Part shown: in pieces, positions 45,801 to 56,638 of the stretch
Layout: each line of letters begins with the position of its first letter
How positions within the stretch are numbered: position 1 is the first letter of the stretch
DNA from: Symmetrospora coprosmae
Lineage: Eukaryota; Basidiomycota; Cystobasidiomycetes; Symmetrosporaceae
DNA: 64,000 nt
Assembly (NCBI GenBank): GCA_008802785.1
Contig: VUYT01000011.1
Location: 248,001-312,000, forward strand
Direction of reading: 5' to 3'
Notes under the pieces: model-generated
Told to the model about the DNA's origin: nothing
The model's input: the letters and a program-made list of their open reading frames with translations, nothing else
The model's database searches: none
Position numbers and translations under genes: made by a program

Positions 45801-48425
45801 CGCTTTACCAGCCCTCGTCAAGTGCCTTCAAGCCGCGGAGACGCAAAGTCCGCCCGCGCGCAACCCTGATGACCGTCCAGCAGCAGCAGTCGGGCGAACA
45901 GGACATGCTCAGTGTGGGCAACAACGATGATGACATCTATGGCGAATCACTCGCCAGCGTCCAGCAGCCGTCTAGCAAGCAGCCCGATATGGCTACCGTC
46001 AAGACGGAGCCGGATGAGGCGGACGGCGACCTGCCCGATACAGACGAGCAGTCTCCGATTTGGTGCTGCACATGCAGCAGTACTGGCATTTTTTCAGTAA
46101 GCCCAACTATCTTTGCGCGCAGCCCCCACTTCTACTGACCAGCAATGACCAGATATACGCTCTGCCCTCTCACGCGCTCCTCTTCCGGGCTGCAGAGGCC
46201 TTCATAGCGCCCATGTTTTTCTGCGACTCGCGACTGAACGAATCAGAGGACGATATCCCAGAAGACGCAAAGCTGGACTATCTGTCCATTACCGATATCG
46301 GCAAAGATCGCAGCAGGCCGCACCTGACCGTGCGTATAGCGCCTTCATTAGCCACACACTCCACACTGGGATGCAATGCTGACAGATGTCTATCCGGTCG
46401 AACACACAGCTGTTGATGGAGGACGGCAGCCTTGCCATCTACGAAGCCGTGCCAGATTTCGGATACACTGCTTACGGCAATACGTCCGAGCGAACCCTCG
46501 GCCTGCGGTGGCTCAAGGTGCACAGTCGGACCCTCGGAGCCGCCAAAACGCGTCCATCGAATGCAGATGACGACAGTCTGGGTCCCGCCGAACGGCGCCT
46601 AATTCCCTTTGCGGACCTCGGCGGGCACTCCGGCCTGCTGATCAGCGGCGAGAGCCCGCTATGGCTATTTGCAGAGGATACTGCTCCTTCGCGTCTCTTC
46701 GAAAGCGCCATCAAGCCCATCTACGGCTTCACTGCACAGTCGGATGCGCAGTCGACCAGCCTGGCAGGCCAGTGCCTCATCAGCACAGGCGAGGAGGCGT
46801 TCATTGCCGAGATGTCACCGACCATCCGCCTAGACCGTGATATTCCCTTTACGAAGGTCCTGCAGAAGCGCCTTTACACGGACATCGTCTTTGACCAGCC
46901 ATCCCAGTCCTTTGTCGCTGCGGCAGCCTTCTCTGCGCCGTTCGAGATCTTCAACGACGAGGGCGAACCGATCAACCACACGACAGGTGAAAAGCTGCTC
47001 GAGCCGACGGCGACGCGGTCGGCGCTTGAGCTCATCGAGCCGGGATCGTGGCGTACACTTGACGGGTATGAGTTCAGCCAGTACGAGACGGTCCTCTCGA
47101 TGGCTACCGTCACTCTTGAGACGAAGAGCACCGTGTCGGGGTACAAGGACTATATCGGCGTTGGCACAGTCATCTCGCGAGCAGAGGATCTGGCAGCTCG
47201 AGGGGCGGTGAGTGAGCGCCGCTGTTGAGTCGGTTCTACATTTCGCCAACATGCTGACCGTTTAATCCAGCTCTACGTCTTTGAGGTCGTCTCCGTCGAG
47301 CCTGGACCCGGAGAGGCCGTCGCGCGGCGGGAATTGCGCCTGCTTTTCACGGAAGAACTCAAATCAGCCGCTACAGCCGTGGCTGGGCTGAACGGGTACC
47401 TCGTGCACGCCGTTGGGCTCAAGATTTACGCAAAAGCGTTCGAGCAGGATGAGCGACTGCTCTCCGTGGGCTTCCTGGATGTCGGGACATACACTTCGTG
47501 CATCCGCTCCCTCAAGAACCTGGTCCTGCTCGGCGACGCTGCGCAAGGTCTCAACTTTATTGCATTCCAGGAAGAACCGTACAAGCTCGTCTCGCTCGGC
47601 AGAGAAGTCCGGGGCAACCCCGTCGTCACGGCAGACTTTCTCGTGAGCGAAAACAAGAGCGCGTTCGTCTCGACGGATAGGCACGGGGTAGTCCGGCTGT
47701 ACGAGTATGATCCGATGCGTGGGTGACTCGTACCTTGTCGCATCCACGCAGAGCACAGCTGATGCTCTCGCTATTGTGTCGGTATGGTGCTTGCAGGCGT
47801 GGAGACACAGGCAGGACAGCGTCTCCTGCCACGGATTGAGTTCCGATACGGCGCAGAGGCGTCTGCGAGCATCTCGTTCGCCCGCACAGGCGCCGGCGAC
47901 GCAAAGCAGAACGGCCTGCTGTACTGTGGGTCTCAACGCTACCTGCCCTGGCATCGTACACGACTGAATCTTACCTCCGCCGATCCAGTTCACATCGACG
48001 GCTCACTCAGCACGATCGTGCCCGTGCGAGATGCAGTCTACAAGCGTCTACAGCTGCTTGAGCGTCAGCTCATCCGACACACGCACCACTTTGCTGGCCT
48101 GAACCCGAGGGCGTTCCGGTGCGTGCTGCCGAATCCCCAATACTCGATTGATCCAGCTGATACTGCTGTTGTCGTGATGCAGTACGGTCCGCAACGACTT
48201 CATTCCGCGGCCGCTCACAAAAGGCCTGCTCGACGGCGATCTCCTGGCCACGTACTCGCTGCTCAGCACGCAAAAACAGCAACAGCTGGCTGACCGTGAG
48301 TTGCGTGTCTATCACTGGCGTTCGTACCCTGTAGCTAAAGAACCGCACTCTTCCGCTGCGCAGCTCTGGGCAGCGATGCCGATACGATCAACTACAACCT
48401 ACGATCACTTCGTGCGCCTTGGTAG
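42810..48425 (+). CDS. CFT1: CFT1/CPSF160, cleavage and polyadenylation factor subunit
   Basis: Large beta-propeller scaffold of the mRNA 3'-processing complex; binds polyadenylation signals with partners. It starts MSLYAIHKQAAPPSG (an ATG 21 bp upstream is also in frame), then a poly-Gln run, then RNLVTARSNYLQVFEV, the start of the first propeller. Many introns are seen (roughly fifteen). Blocks include SVSLHTFERLPQ, the acidic D/E stretch near residues 480-500, TLDNDLMEPDYVKTF, VLLGDAAQGLNFIAFQEEPYKL, and SEN-KSAFVSTDRHGVVRLYEYDP. The C-terminal CPSF-A domain HIDGSLSTIVPVRDAVYKRL and RNDFIPRPLTKGLLDGDLLATYSLLS follow. The stop at 48425 follows GSDADTINYNLRSL. About 1,450 residues, as usual. 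Some internal exon edges are approximate. Confidence 0.92.
42894..42919 (+). repeat. CAG repeat coding for poly-Gln in CFT1
   Basis: About eight CAG units near the N-terminus of CFT1, in the frame for glutamine. Placed before the first beta-propeller block, so length changes are probably tolerated. Confidence 0.8.
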
Positions 48426-48517
48426 CACTGCAACTCCTATACTTTCTGATGCGTGCGTACACAAAAGAAATGTACAAGAAAGGGGACTGCAAGCACACAT
48501 GAGAGCAGGGCCGTAAT

Positions 48518-49911
48518 TCAGAGATGCACATCCTCGCACTTGAGCAGTCCGTCCTGCCACAGGCCGCAGATGAGCATGTTCTGCTTGCCATCCTTCGCAG
48601 CATAGGCGACGGCCGTCGAGCTGGTGCGGAAGAAGCCTCCCGCGCTCTCGAAGACGGTCTGTGCCTCCGATCCCTGCGAGCTGAACAAGCTGCTGATCCA
48701 GTCCTTTGTGCCTGGCGCAGCGGGGCTGTTGCTATGACTGGGGATGGTGATCTTGACCACACGCGAGGGTGCCGTGACGCCACCCTTACCGAACGCTTTT
48801 GCCAGCTTCAAGTACTGCATCGCTGAAGGGTGCCCTGCACACAACAAGACCTCTCCTGCGACATCGTCGACAAAGTGCAGATTGTCGACTAGGAACCCTC
48901 GCCCGACTTGGACCTTGCTCCTGAGACTCAGAACGCCGCGCTCGAGGTCTTTGACGTCGTAGAAGGCGACGTACGAGCCGGTCGTGCTCGCTACTGCGAG
49001 GAGATCCTTGTTCCGGTTGAGAGCAAGGCCGTTGGCGAGTGGGATGCCGCGAACGAGAGTTCTGCAGGTGGTCTCGCCTGAACTGCAGGTGAGGAGCTTG
49101 ACGCTCCCGCCGGGGATGGCGAGCAGCTGCTCGACCTTGTTCGCAAGAAGCGAAGTGCGCGGCGAGATACTGAATGAATTGGTGCAGAGCACGGATGTCT
49201 CTGACAGCACGACGACCGCATTTGGCGACGTGAGGCTTGGATGCGCGAAAGATGCGATGTGACTTGCGTGAATGGACGGTCGCCCCTTCGGACTGCTGCG
49301 CTTGTAGAATGCATGCAAGCGGACCAGCTCGACGGCGCATCGGGTCTCTGTCATGTTGACGACTCCGAGGAGAGCCTCGTCGGCTTGCAGCTCGAGGACG
49401 TCAATCCCGAGCGGGTGGAGTGGTAGCCCCTCTGGCCAGTTCTTGATCTCTAGGTCGATGAGGTCACTAGCATCATCGTCGAGGTCGATGATCTGTAGCT
49501 TGCCATTGTGAGCGGCGGCATGGTCGCCTGTGCCCGTGAATGGGTTGAAGGTGCCCCTGCTCGGGTCGGTCGAGAGGATGGCCAGACGCAGAGTGCGCCA
49601 CAATGTCACATCCTCGCAGTTGGAAACTGATCCTTCGTGAAGCTTGGTGAGGTCGCGCCAGGAGTCGCGAGGATGAGGTGATCGCTTCTGTAGGAGGACT
49701 GGGAAGTCCTCTCGAGGCAGAGTTGGAGTGAGAGCGCGGTAGAGGTGATAGAAGTAGGAGAAGGGATATAGGATGAGGAGGGCTGGGAGCTGCAGTGAAT
49801 TGTGCGCAGTGAGTCAGTTGTTGCAGTACGCCGACTGGGGTAATCCGGCGTCTCTGGCGTTCGCAGCCTTACCGCAGCCAGCACGGCGAGCGGGGCGGAC
49901 ATGTCGAGCAT
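48518..49911 (-). CDS. Paraoxonase/arylesterase-like beta-propeller protein
   Basis: Serum paraoxonase-like lactonase/esterase family. Start at 49911 (MLDMSAPLAVLAA), exon 1 to 49873, intron 49791-49872 (GTAAGG..TGCAG), then one long exon. The first helix (LPALLILYPFSYFYHLYRAL) is an uncleaved signal anchor, as in human PON proteins that keep their N-terminus. Blocks are GKLQIIDLDD, IKNWPEGLPLHPLGIDVL, FYDVKDLERG and HFVDDVAGEVLLCAGHP. About 440 residues, a little long. Calcium ligands cannot be confirmed without an alignment. The start overlaps the upstream open frame of the acyltransferase gene, but the true starts are 218 bp apart and divergent. Tail-to-tail with CFT1 (93 bp). Confidence 0.8.
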
Positions 49912-50128
49912 ATCGAGATGTCACAAAGCCGCAATTGGAGTGGAGTCAACCTGGCTATTCTCTCTTCTTGAGCTGCTCGTTTGTGAGAGATGCACGTGTC
50001 GTGCGACTCCTGCCAGTGCCTGCTCTTCGCCTCAGTCCGTCAAGCAGTACGGACAGGACAATGGCATAGCAGACAGACGCTCTCCCAATGGCATAGCGGA
50101 GAGACCCTCTTCCCCTTCGACTGCGAAA
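49912..50128. promoter_or_regulatory. Bidirectional promoter between paraoxonase-like and acyltransferase genes
   Basis: 217 bp between the two ATGs. GC-rich with a short T/C-rich run near 49960-49990. No TATA box is clear. Confidence 0.5.
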
Positions 50129-52238
50129 ATGCAGGCTCCAGCAGCCCCCACGGCTCCGGGGCGAGCACGACCACGTCGGACTGCCAGGTGGTCTCCTTGG
50201 CCATATCCACATACGCCCATCTTATACCTCGCCATCCGTTTACTGTTCAAATTCGTACTACGAGTCTTCTACGCCAGCATCGTCATCGAGGGCGAGCACT
50301 TTGTTCCAGGGGACGGTATACCAGCTCTCTTATGCGCCAACCACTCGAACAGCTTGACGGACCCCCTTATCTTAGCTGTGGCTATTCCCCTCTCCAAGAG
50401 AAGGCTTCTCCGACTCACTGCCAAATCCACCCTGTTCGGCCTGCGCAACTTCAGCTCCTGGCTCATCGAAAGCGTAGGCACCGTGCCCATCAAGCGCGCA
50501 AAGGACTTCAATGGCGCAAAGGTCGACAACTCTGTCGTTTTCGGCAAGCTCATGGACGCCCTGGACAAGGATGGAGATCTGGTATGCTTATTCCCTGGTG
50601 GGTCGAATCGCTGTCTCGACTGCTCCCGTTCAACTGCAGCTGACGAGCCGATCCTGGACGCGTGCACAGAGGGCATATCACATTACCACAGCTACATCAT
50701 GCCACTCCGCAGCGGCGTATCTCGCATCGCAGCAGACGTCCTCAAGCGGAATTCCGACAATCCAGACTTCAAGATCACCCTTATCACCTGCAGTATAACG
50801 TATCTGCACCGCGAGGCGTTCCGCTCCGACGTCCTCGTGCGCTTCAACCCGCCCATCGAGCTGAGCGTGCGCGAGCACGGTCCGCTGTTCGGCATCGGCG
50901 TCGGCGCTGAGGCCAGCGTAGACAACACTCACGAAGCCGTGCGCCAGCTTACGGAGCTCATGTCGGAGCAGATCCGGCAGGGCACCATCGACGCGCCAGA
51001 CTTTGGCACTGTGCGGATTGGGCACGTCGCGCGCCGGCTGTATTCCCCGCTCGGCACGGGCATGACGCTCGGCGACACAGTCCAGATCACTCAGCGGTTC
51101 ATCGATGTTTTCGCGAGTAGGGCCGTACTGCCTCCCCTGTACACATCGTACGGCGGCTCAGCGGATAACAGGCCCGTCCCGCCTACGCCGGGAGAGAGGC
51201 TTCTGGCGACTGCGACTGCCGCGGCAGCGACATCACAGGCGCTGAGCAGAGAAGGATCGACTGTGTCGAACGGGTCATCAACAGTCAAGAAGCGGGTCAC
51301 GACAAATGCTCCAGGAGAAATCGACTACTTTGCGCTTCCCGCAGCGAGCGATGGGAAGTCGAACGAGATCAGCGAAGAGGAGATCGAACAGCTCAAGCGC
51401 GATCTACATGTGCGCAAGTCTTGGCCGCTCAGCTACCTCAGCGAATCCGGCCCTTGGCGCAGTATGTGCTGAGCCTTCACGTTTCCCTTCCAAACAGGCC
51501 TACCAAGACACGCTGAACCACCTAGGTCTGAAAGACGACCGCGTGCGTCGCCCGCCAATCGCCACACCAATCCTACTCAAGCGCCTGCTTGTCCGTCTTT
51601 CTGGCGCCGCATGTCTCGGCTTGATCTCGCTCCCCGGTCTCGTCTGTTGGCTGCCCATATTCGCAACGGCCAAGTTCTTTTCCTGGAGGGTGAGGTCGAG
51701 CGGGAAGCTCGAGGACGTGTGGGACGAGATCGCGCATACCAAGCTGTAAGCTGTATCAACAGAGGTCTCTCACACAGTAAAAAGAGACTGACGTCCCCGC
51801 TTTCACCGGCATGGCAGCCTCTACGGCCTTGCCTCCGGGTGTGCCGTCTGGCTCCTCTTCGTACTCGCGACATTCCCACTGGCTCCCGTGACCTTCCTCG
51901 CCTTTCCCGCCTTCATGTGGCTCTCCCTGCGCTGGCTCGAGGACGCTCTCTCCTCTCTCAGGGCGGGTGTGGCGCTTCTCTCGCTGCTCCTCATCGGCCG
52001 CGAGCGCCTGTCCACCCTCCGCGCGCACCGTGAGGCTCTCCATTCGCGTGTCCTGCGGGTAGCGACCGAGCGGGCCGAGCTGCCTGCGGATATCGGTGTC
52101 TGGCTTGAGAAGGAGCGCAGGGCCGCCCAAAGGGGAGGGAAGGTCGGGAGGCTGGGTTACTTCAGTATTAGACGGCGGAGAAAGAAGGACTATAATGAAG
52201 TGCTGAGATTGTGGGACAAGACCGAGTACGCTCAATGA
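50129..52238 (+). CDS. Glycerol-3-phosphate acyltransferase, Gpt2/Sct1 type
   Basis: First acylation step of glycerolipid synthesis in the ER. Exon 1 50129-50597. The intron 50598-50669 (72 nt, GTGGGT..CACAG) has no stop and a length divisible by three, so retention would add 24 codons. Removal rebuilds the acyltransferase motif FPEGISHYHSYIMPLRSG. Other motifs are NHSNSLTDPL (catalytic NHxxxxD block) and GTVPIKRAKD. Introns near 51462-51515 and 51747-51818 follow. Hydrophobic segments include the N-terminal ILYLAIRLLFKFVLRVFYAS, LVRLSGAACLGLISLPGLV and LASGCAVWLLFVLATFPLAP. The C-terminus is basic (RRRRKKDYN). About 640-660 residues. Start at 50129 chosen because upstream in-frame ATG (49901) overlaps the divergent gene. 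Confidence 0.87.
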
Positions 52239-52336
52239 GCCTCGGAATATGTACGAGCAGCAATCTGGTGCTAGCGGGCCGAAGCCCGCAGGCATGCAGC
52301 GACATTGTCTAAGTGGAGTATGCGCACTACTACTAC

Positions 52337-52997
52337 CTAGGCCTTGATCTTCTCTTTGACGTACTTGTCCCACTCCTCCGCTCCGAACGATGAAGACACG
52401 CTCGGGTCAACGAGGCCGTCAAGCACGACCGTTGGCGTGACGTGTATTCCATTCTGCCTGCCCAGTTTCACCTGCAGCTTGAGCGCGTCCGTGACAGCCG
52501 AGCCTGAGTTGCCCTTTGCGGTGCTGACGAGCTCGAGGAACTTGGCTTCGTCGAGGCCGATAGAGGACTGAGCGAGCTTGGCGAGCCGCGCTTTCGTCTG
52601 CTTCGGAGACTCGTCCGCTACGCCTTCATCGAAGTACGACTCTTGTGCTTCAAATAGGGCTGAAGCAAAATCAAAGGCTCTATCCGGGCTGGCCCGCACA
52701 ACGGCGAGGAAGGCCTCTGTCGACCAGCACATGTCAAACTTCAGCAACTGGTAGATAGGCAGGACCGGCGCACCGTGAACAAATGTCGAGCTGGCGTGCC
52801 AAGGCTGGGGCGTGCACCTCAGGATGACGCCCAGCTCGTCTGCAAGGTCTCCGCTCTTATCGAGCCGAGGGAGGAGATGCTTCTTGATCCCCACGAACTG
52901 CTTCTTGCTGAAGGGGCACACGAAGTCCAAGTAGAGCTCGAGGACGTGTGAGGAGTCTCTCCTGCCGTACAGACAAGGGAGAAATTGCGGTGCAAGG
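52337..52997 (-). CDS. DsbA/thioredoxin-fold protein, 5' exon unresolved
   Basis: Thioredoxin-like fold with an inserted helical domain, as in DsbA/2-hydroxychromene-2-carboxylate isomerase-type fungal proteins. Visible from PQFLPCLYGRRDSSHVLELY: LDFVCPFSKKQF is the position of the CxxC active site, here CPFS (only the first Cys). Then WHASSTFVHG, HVTPTVVLDGLVD (the cis-Pro strand) and KEKIKA at the end (52337). A missing second Cys suggests it is not a normal disulfide oxidase. It may be a glutathione-type or peroxidatic relative. The acceptor near 52998 opens the main exon; a short first exon with an ATG should lie upstream (perhaps MAFVNSD near 53074), but no phase-correct donor could be placed. 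Confidence 0.7.
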
Positions 52998-53431
52998 CTG
53001 CGAATGCACGAGGGGTGTCAGCATCTCGAAGCATGGGTGAGGGGACGACTATCGGAGTTGACGAACGCCATTCTGGGCGAGGTGGCTGTGAGGGGCCGGA
53101 AGATGGACAGGGAGACAGAGATGCGAGCAACGCGAAGATACACAATGGAGCAGAGGCAAAGAATCGAAAAGTGCCTGAAGGCGGAGACGACGAAGATGAC
53201 GCCAACGCACGTGCATCACTCGAGAGCAACCGCCAGCAGCCACTGGGAAAGGCCAATCTCACGCTTTCAGATGGCAAGTACGATCATCGTCATGACTATA
53301 GAATGCTCTTCATTGTGGTAGAGGCCGAGTCCCAACATCTATCAGAAATGCTTCTCTAGATATGGCTTGTCTATGTGCTACTCGAGTCTGCAGCTTTTCC
53401 CGACTCGTCCTTAGTCCAGCATTGACATCGC
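52998..53431. other. Region upstream of the DsbA-like gene
   Basis: About 430 bp that must hold the first exon of the DsbA-like gene and the 3' end of the peroxiredoxin. The reading frames here have no conserved motifs. Nothing else can be supported. Confidence 0.35.
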
Positions 53432-54425
53432 CTAGAGCTTGCTGAGGAAGTGCGAGGCGCCCGTGACGGACGTCTCGCCGTCGTTGCTCTCCTGTGTGAG
53501 ATCAGAGCAGACCGGCGTCAAGTCAGCTTGCGGCCCTGACTGGGACGGGAGGGAATGGCTCAACGAACCTGCTCGACGTGCTTGACGATGCCGTCCTCGA
53601 CGTAGATGGCGTATCGGTGCGACCTAGATCTGCACGGTCAGAGCGCCCCAGAGGAGCGCATCAGCATCTACCAATGTACTAGAATGAAGAGCGGAGGAAG
53701 ACGCACCCTCCGAGGAAAGCCGAGGCGTCAAAGGCCATGCCGATGGCGGCGGTGAACTTGCCGCTGTCGTCAGCGAGGAAGCGGACGTTCTTCTTCTTCT
53801 CCGGGTTGAGCTTCTCTCCCCAGGCTGTCGTCCCATCGAGGAGTAGGTCAGCTCGGTCCGGGTGAGCGCGGAATGGCTAACATGCACCCTTGGTCACGAA
53901 GGCGTCGTTGACCGATACGACATAGATGTTCTCGATGCCCTTGGCCTGGAACTTCTCAATCTCCGAGATGTACTCGGGGACCTGCGAGGAGCAGGTGGGA
54001 GTGAAGCTGCAGCACGGAAGGGTCAGCTTGTACGACGGGTCCTCTGTTGCACAGCAGACCCACGCTCCGGGAACGCCGACGATGACGTTCTTGCCGGGGA
54101 GGTCGTCAAGCGAGACGTCGGCGTTGGCGCTGTTGAGCATCACGAAGCGGGCATCAGCGCAGTGCTGCCGGCCGACCGGGCGTGCCTGGCCCGGCCATTG
54201 CCCTCCGAACGCAACAGAGATCCAGCCACGACAGCAGGTCGAAGGTACGCACACCGAGAACTCCTTGAGCTTGATGCCGGTGCTGAGCTTGGATCCGACG
54301 GTGGGAGGGACGACGCCAGCTCCGAGAGCGGCTGTTCGGCGACAGCGATGGCGTCAGAACCTGGCGTCCGTCGGGGCCTTGCTGCGGCCAAACTCACCCT
54401 GAACCTGCTGAACGATGGCTGCCAT
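53432..54425 (-). CDS. Peroxiredoxin, Prx5/Ahp1 type
   Basis: Thiol peroxidase that reduces peroxides with thioredoxin. Start at 54425 (MAAIVQQVQA); short exons follow: GAGVVPPTVGSKLSTGIKL, NADVSLDDLPGKNVIVGVPG, a split codon leading to AFTPTCSSQVPEYI (peroxidatic Cys in the TPTCS motif), then FQAKGIENIYVVSVNDAFV, WGEKLNPEKKKNVRFLADD, FTAAIGMAFDASAFLGG, SHRYAIYVEDGIVKHVEQ and the last exon SNDGETSVTGASHFLSKL. About six introns; about 170 residues, standard for the family. No leader is seen, so cytosolic or, less likely, peroxisomal (the end SKL at the C-terminus is the peroxisomal PTS1). The C-terminal SKL strongly suggests a peroxisomal pool, as in Pmp20-type members. Confidence 0.93.
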
Positions 54426-54784
54426 AGTGAAATTGGGAATGCTATGCAGAGATGAGTTGCGCGGAGCAGAGCAGAGCAGAGGTTGGGTCGACAGTGATGG
54501 ATGATGACAGGCAGGCGCGACCTTAGGGGCTAGCCGCGGCTTGAAGGTCCCGCGGGTGAACCGGGCAGGCACAGGCACAGCTGGGAGCAGGTCATACCGG
54601 TACACATTGCGAAGCGAAGAGTAGGAGGGATATGTTGAGAGCCTCCTTGGGTATATGAGAAGTCTAGTCGCGACGCCGTCCAGCGGCACATAAAGGATCT
54701 GGGTCTGTAGATACGGACTCAAGTGTAGGCTTTGCGATCCCACCTACTATACCCATCGAGACCGTGCACCCTGTAAGGGCACGG
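54426..54784. other. Intergenic region between peroxiredoxin and the unknown paralogue pair
   Basis: About 360 bp; holds the peroxiredoxin promoter and the 3' end of the next gene. No motif is recognised. Confidence 0.4.
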
Positions 54785-56076
54785 TCAGGCGTCATGCGGC
54801 CACCTGGCGAGCGGAGAAGTCTTGCGTTGTGCAATCGGAGCCGGAAGGGGTGACACTGTCCTGGCACGGTGCTTGCGTCCCTGTGTGCCATCGGCTGGCG
54901 ATTGCGCTCGCGACATTGGACTTTGGGCCCTTGACGACATTGCCGACACTGAGGTGTGTGTGCTCGTAACGGATTGCGACCTGGCAAATACATGGTCGAT
55001 GGGTGTGCCGCGTCCCGAGCTTGTGGTCGACCCCGGCGGCATGAACGACATTGGAGACGGCATGCGTACAGGCCCATCCCCGGGACGTGGTGTGCCTTGT
55101 GGAGATACATGCGTGGACGGCGGAGCCTGGCTGAAGGGTGGCGGTCCGCGAGCGACGGGCGTCGACTTCCGTGGCATAGGTGCAGAACTTGCGGCAGGCC
55201 TTGGGAGAGGCGACCTGTCGGCGAGATGCTCCGACACTGACCGTTGGTGGTCGACGACTGATGCGGGATGATTTCTGGCATGCCCAGATGCATGTGACGC
55301 GCCTGCAATGTAATGCGCAAGCCGATGGTCATAGTGAGACGAATGCGCCACATTTGCGCAGACACGCTAGAAACGAAAGCCGAAGACTCACCTCCCTTCG
55401 AAACCTCCGCCGCCTCCACCACTCTGTAGCCTGTTAATGTCGCTCCTCCCTTGAAGAAGGATTGACGAGTGTAGCTTGCCTCACAATCGGCTTCTAGGAT
55501 CCACGATGATGGTGGCCCCTGCGGCTGGTAAAGCTGTCGTTCGATAGAAGCCAAGGTCTTGCTTGGTAAAATGCCTGACGCTAGCCCAAAGCGCACGCGG
55601 AGGGGAAACGAAACGGTACGGGCAGGTGCGGTGAGGAAACGACGCAAGTTCTCCTTCTCCAATTTCTGTTTCTCCACTGGACCACAGCGCTCGAGGTAGT
55701 GCACTTGAACCTTCAGTAATTCTCTCATGACGAGGCGGTTGCCATTGATATCATGGGCGAAATGCGCCACAATGCTAATTCGTGCCGGCAATGTCGGATC
55801 ATTGGGCCTTGGCTGGACGGGGTGGATCTTGTTAGATGCTGTTCGAAACAAGAAGCGGAACAGTGATCAGCTATCTATCTGTGTGTCCGCAACCTCGCTA
55901 AGCCTCTTCTTCCATGGCTCACCTTGTCGTGTCATGACTTCAAGTGTGGTCGTTGAGACAAGCCAGATGGGAGCAGCGATGGGCCTGCTCCCGGATCGGC
56001 CTGGACTTCCAGTTTCAGAGCGCAATCTGAGCTCTGAAAGGGAGTTAGATACAGCCACTGTGCTCCGCCGGGCATG
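54785..56076 (-). CDS. Unrecognised protein, paralogue 1 (5' exon unresolved)
   Basis: Exon from a CGTAG acceptor near 56077 (HARRSTVAVSNSLSEL) to a GTGAGC donor near 55925. Then ASNKIHPVQPRPND and SIVAHFAHDINGNRLVMREL, LASIERQLYQPQGPPSSW and TLTGYRVVEAAE. A short intron near 55390 leads to a Ser/Pro-rich tail ending at 54785 (SPMSRAQSPADG). The globular part (about 170 residues) has alternating hydrophobics, a conserved Gly-Tyr near its end and no known motif. It is alignable with the next gene (56639-57623) over its whole globular part. No family is recognised. The start codon lies in an upstream exon between 56080 and 56500 that I could not place. Confidence 0.55.
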
Positions 56077-56638
56077 CTACGACTAAAGGGACGGTAGGGT
56101 GCTGTTAGGTGGCGTAAGCTGGCCGCAGGTCCTAGATTGTGCAGCGATGAAAGGGTCGAGCTCTCCGTCGCATCATCATTGCCGAGCCAGCCTTCAGTGG
56201 CACAAAGAAGCGAGTATCCCGCACGTAAGCAAACGGACTGAACTCAGCTCGAGTCAGCGTGCGCATTGCCGGTCATATGGGCTCGATGCCAGGCGCAGGA
56301 GATCCCAGTCTACGGGACAGTAGCAGCAACGCCTGAGACGCTGGCCACGACTCGGGGAGATACAGACCATCTGACTCGTCTTGAATGGGATGGAGCGCTT
56401 CAGCAGTGCGGCGATTCGATCCGACCCTGTCATCATTATGGCGCTGGCTGGCCAAAAGTCGGCTCGGATCAGATGGTCTATTGCGAATCAATGGGGAGCA
56501 AAAAAACACGAAACCGGTTGCGATGAAGCACGTTGCAAACTAAGGACTGTCTTGTAGAAGCGACCGCAGTGCATCTCGCACAGATGGATGACCGCTCGTC
56601 GCCAATGTCTCTAATAATCGCCATATAGGGGTGCTTCC

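Noticed and set aside
49901-50128. Start of the acyltransferase at 49901
   Set aside because: That ATG overlaps the divergent paraoxonase-like start, and the extension has no acyltransferase similarity; the ATG at 50129 gives a normal N-terminus.
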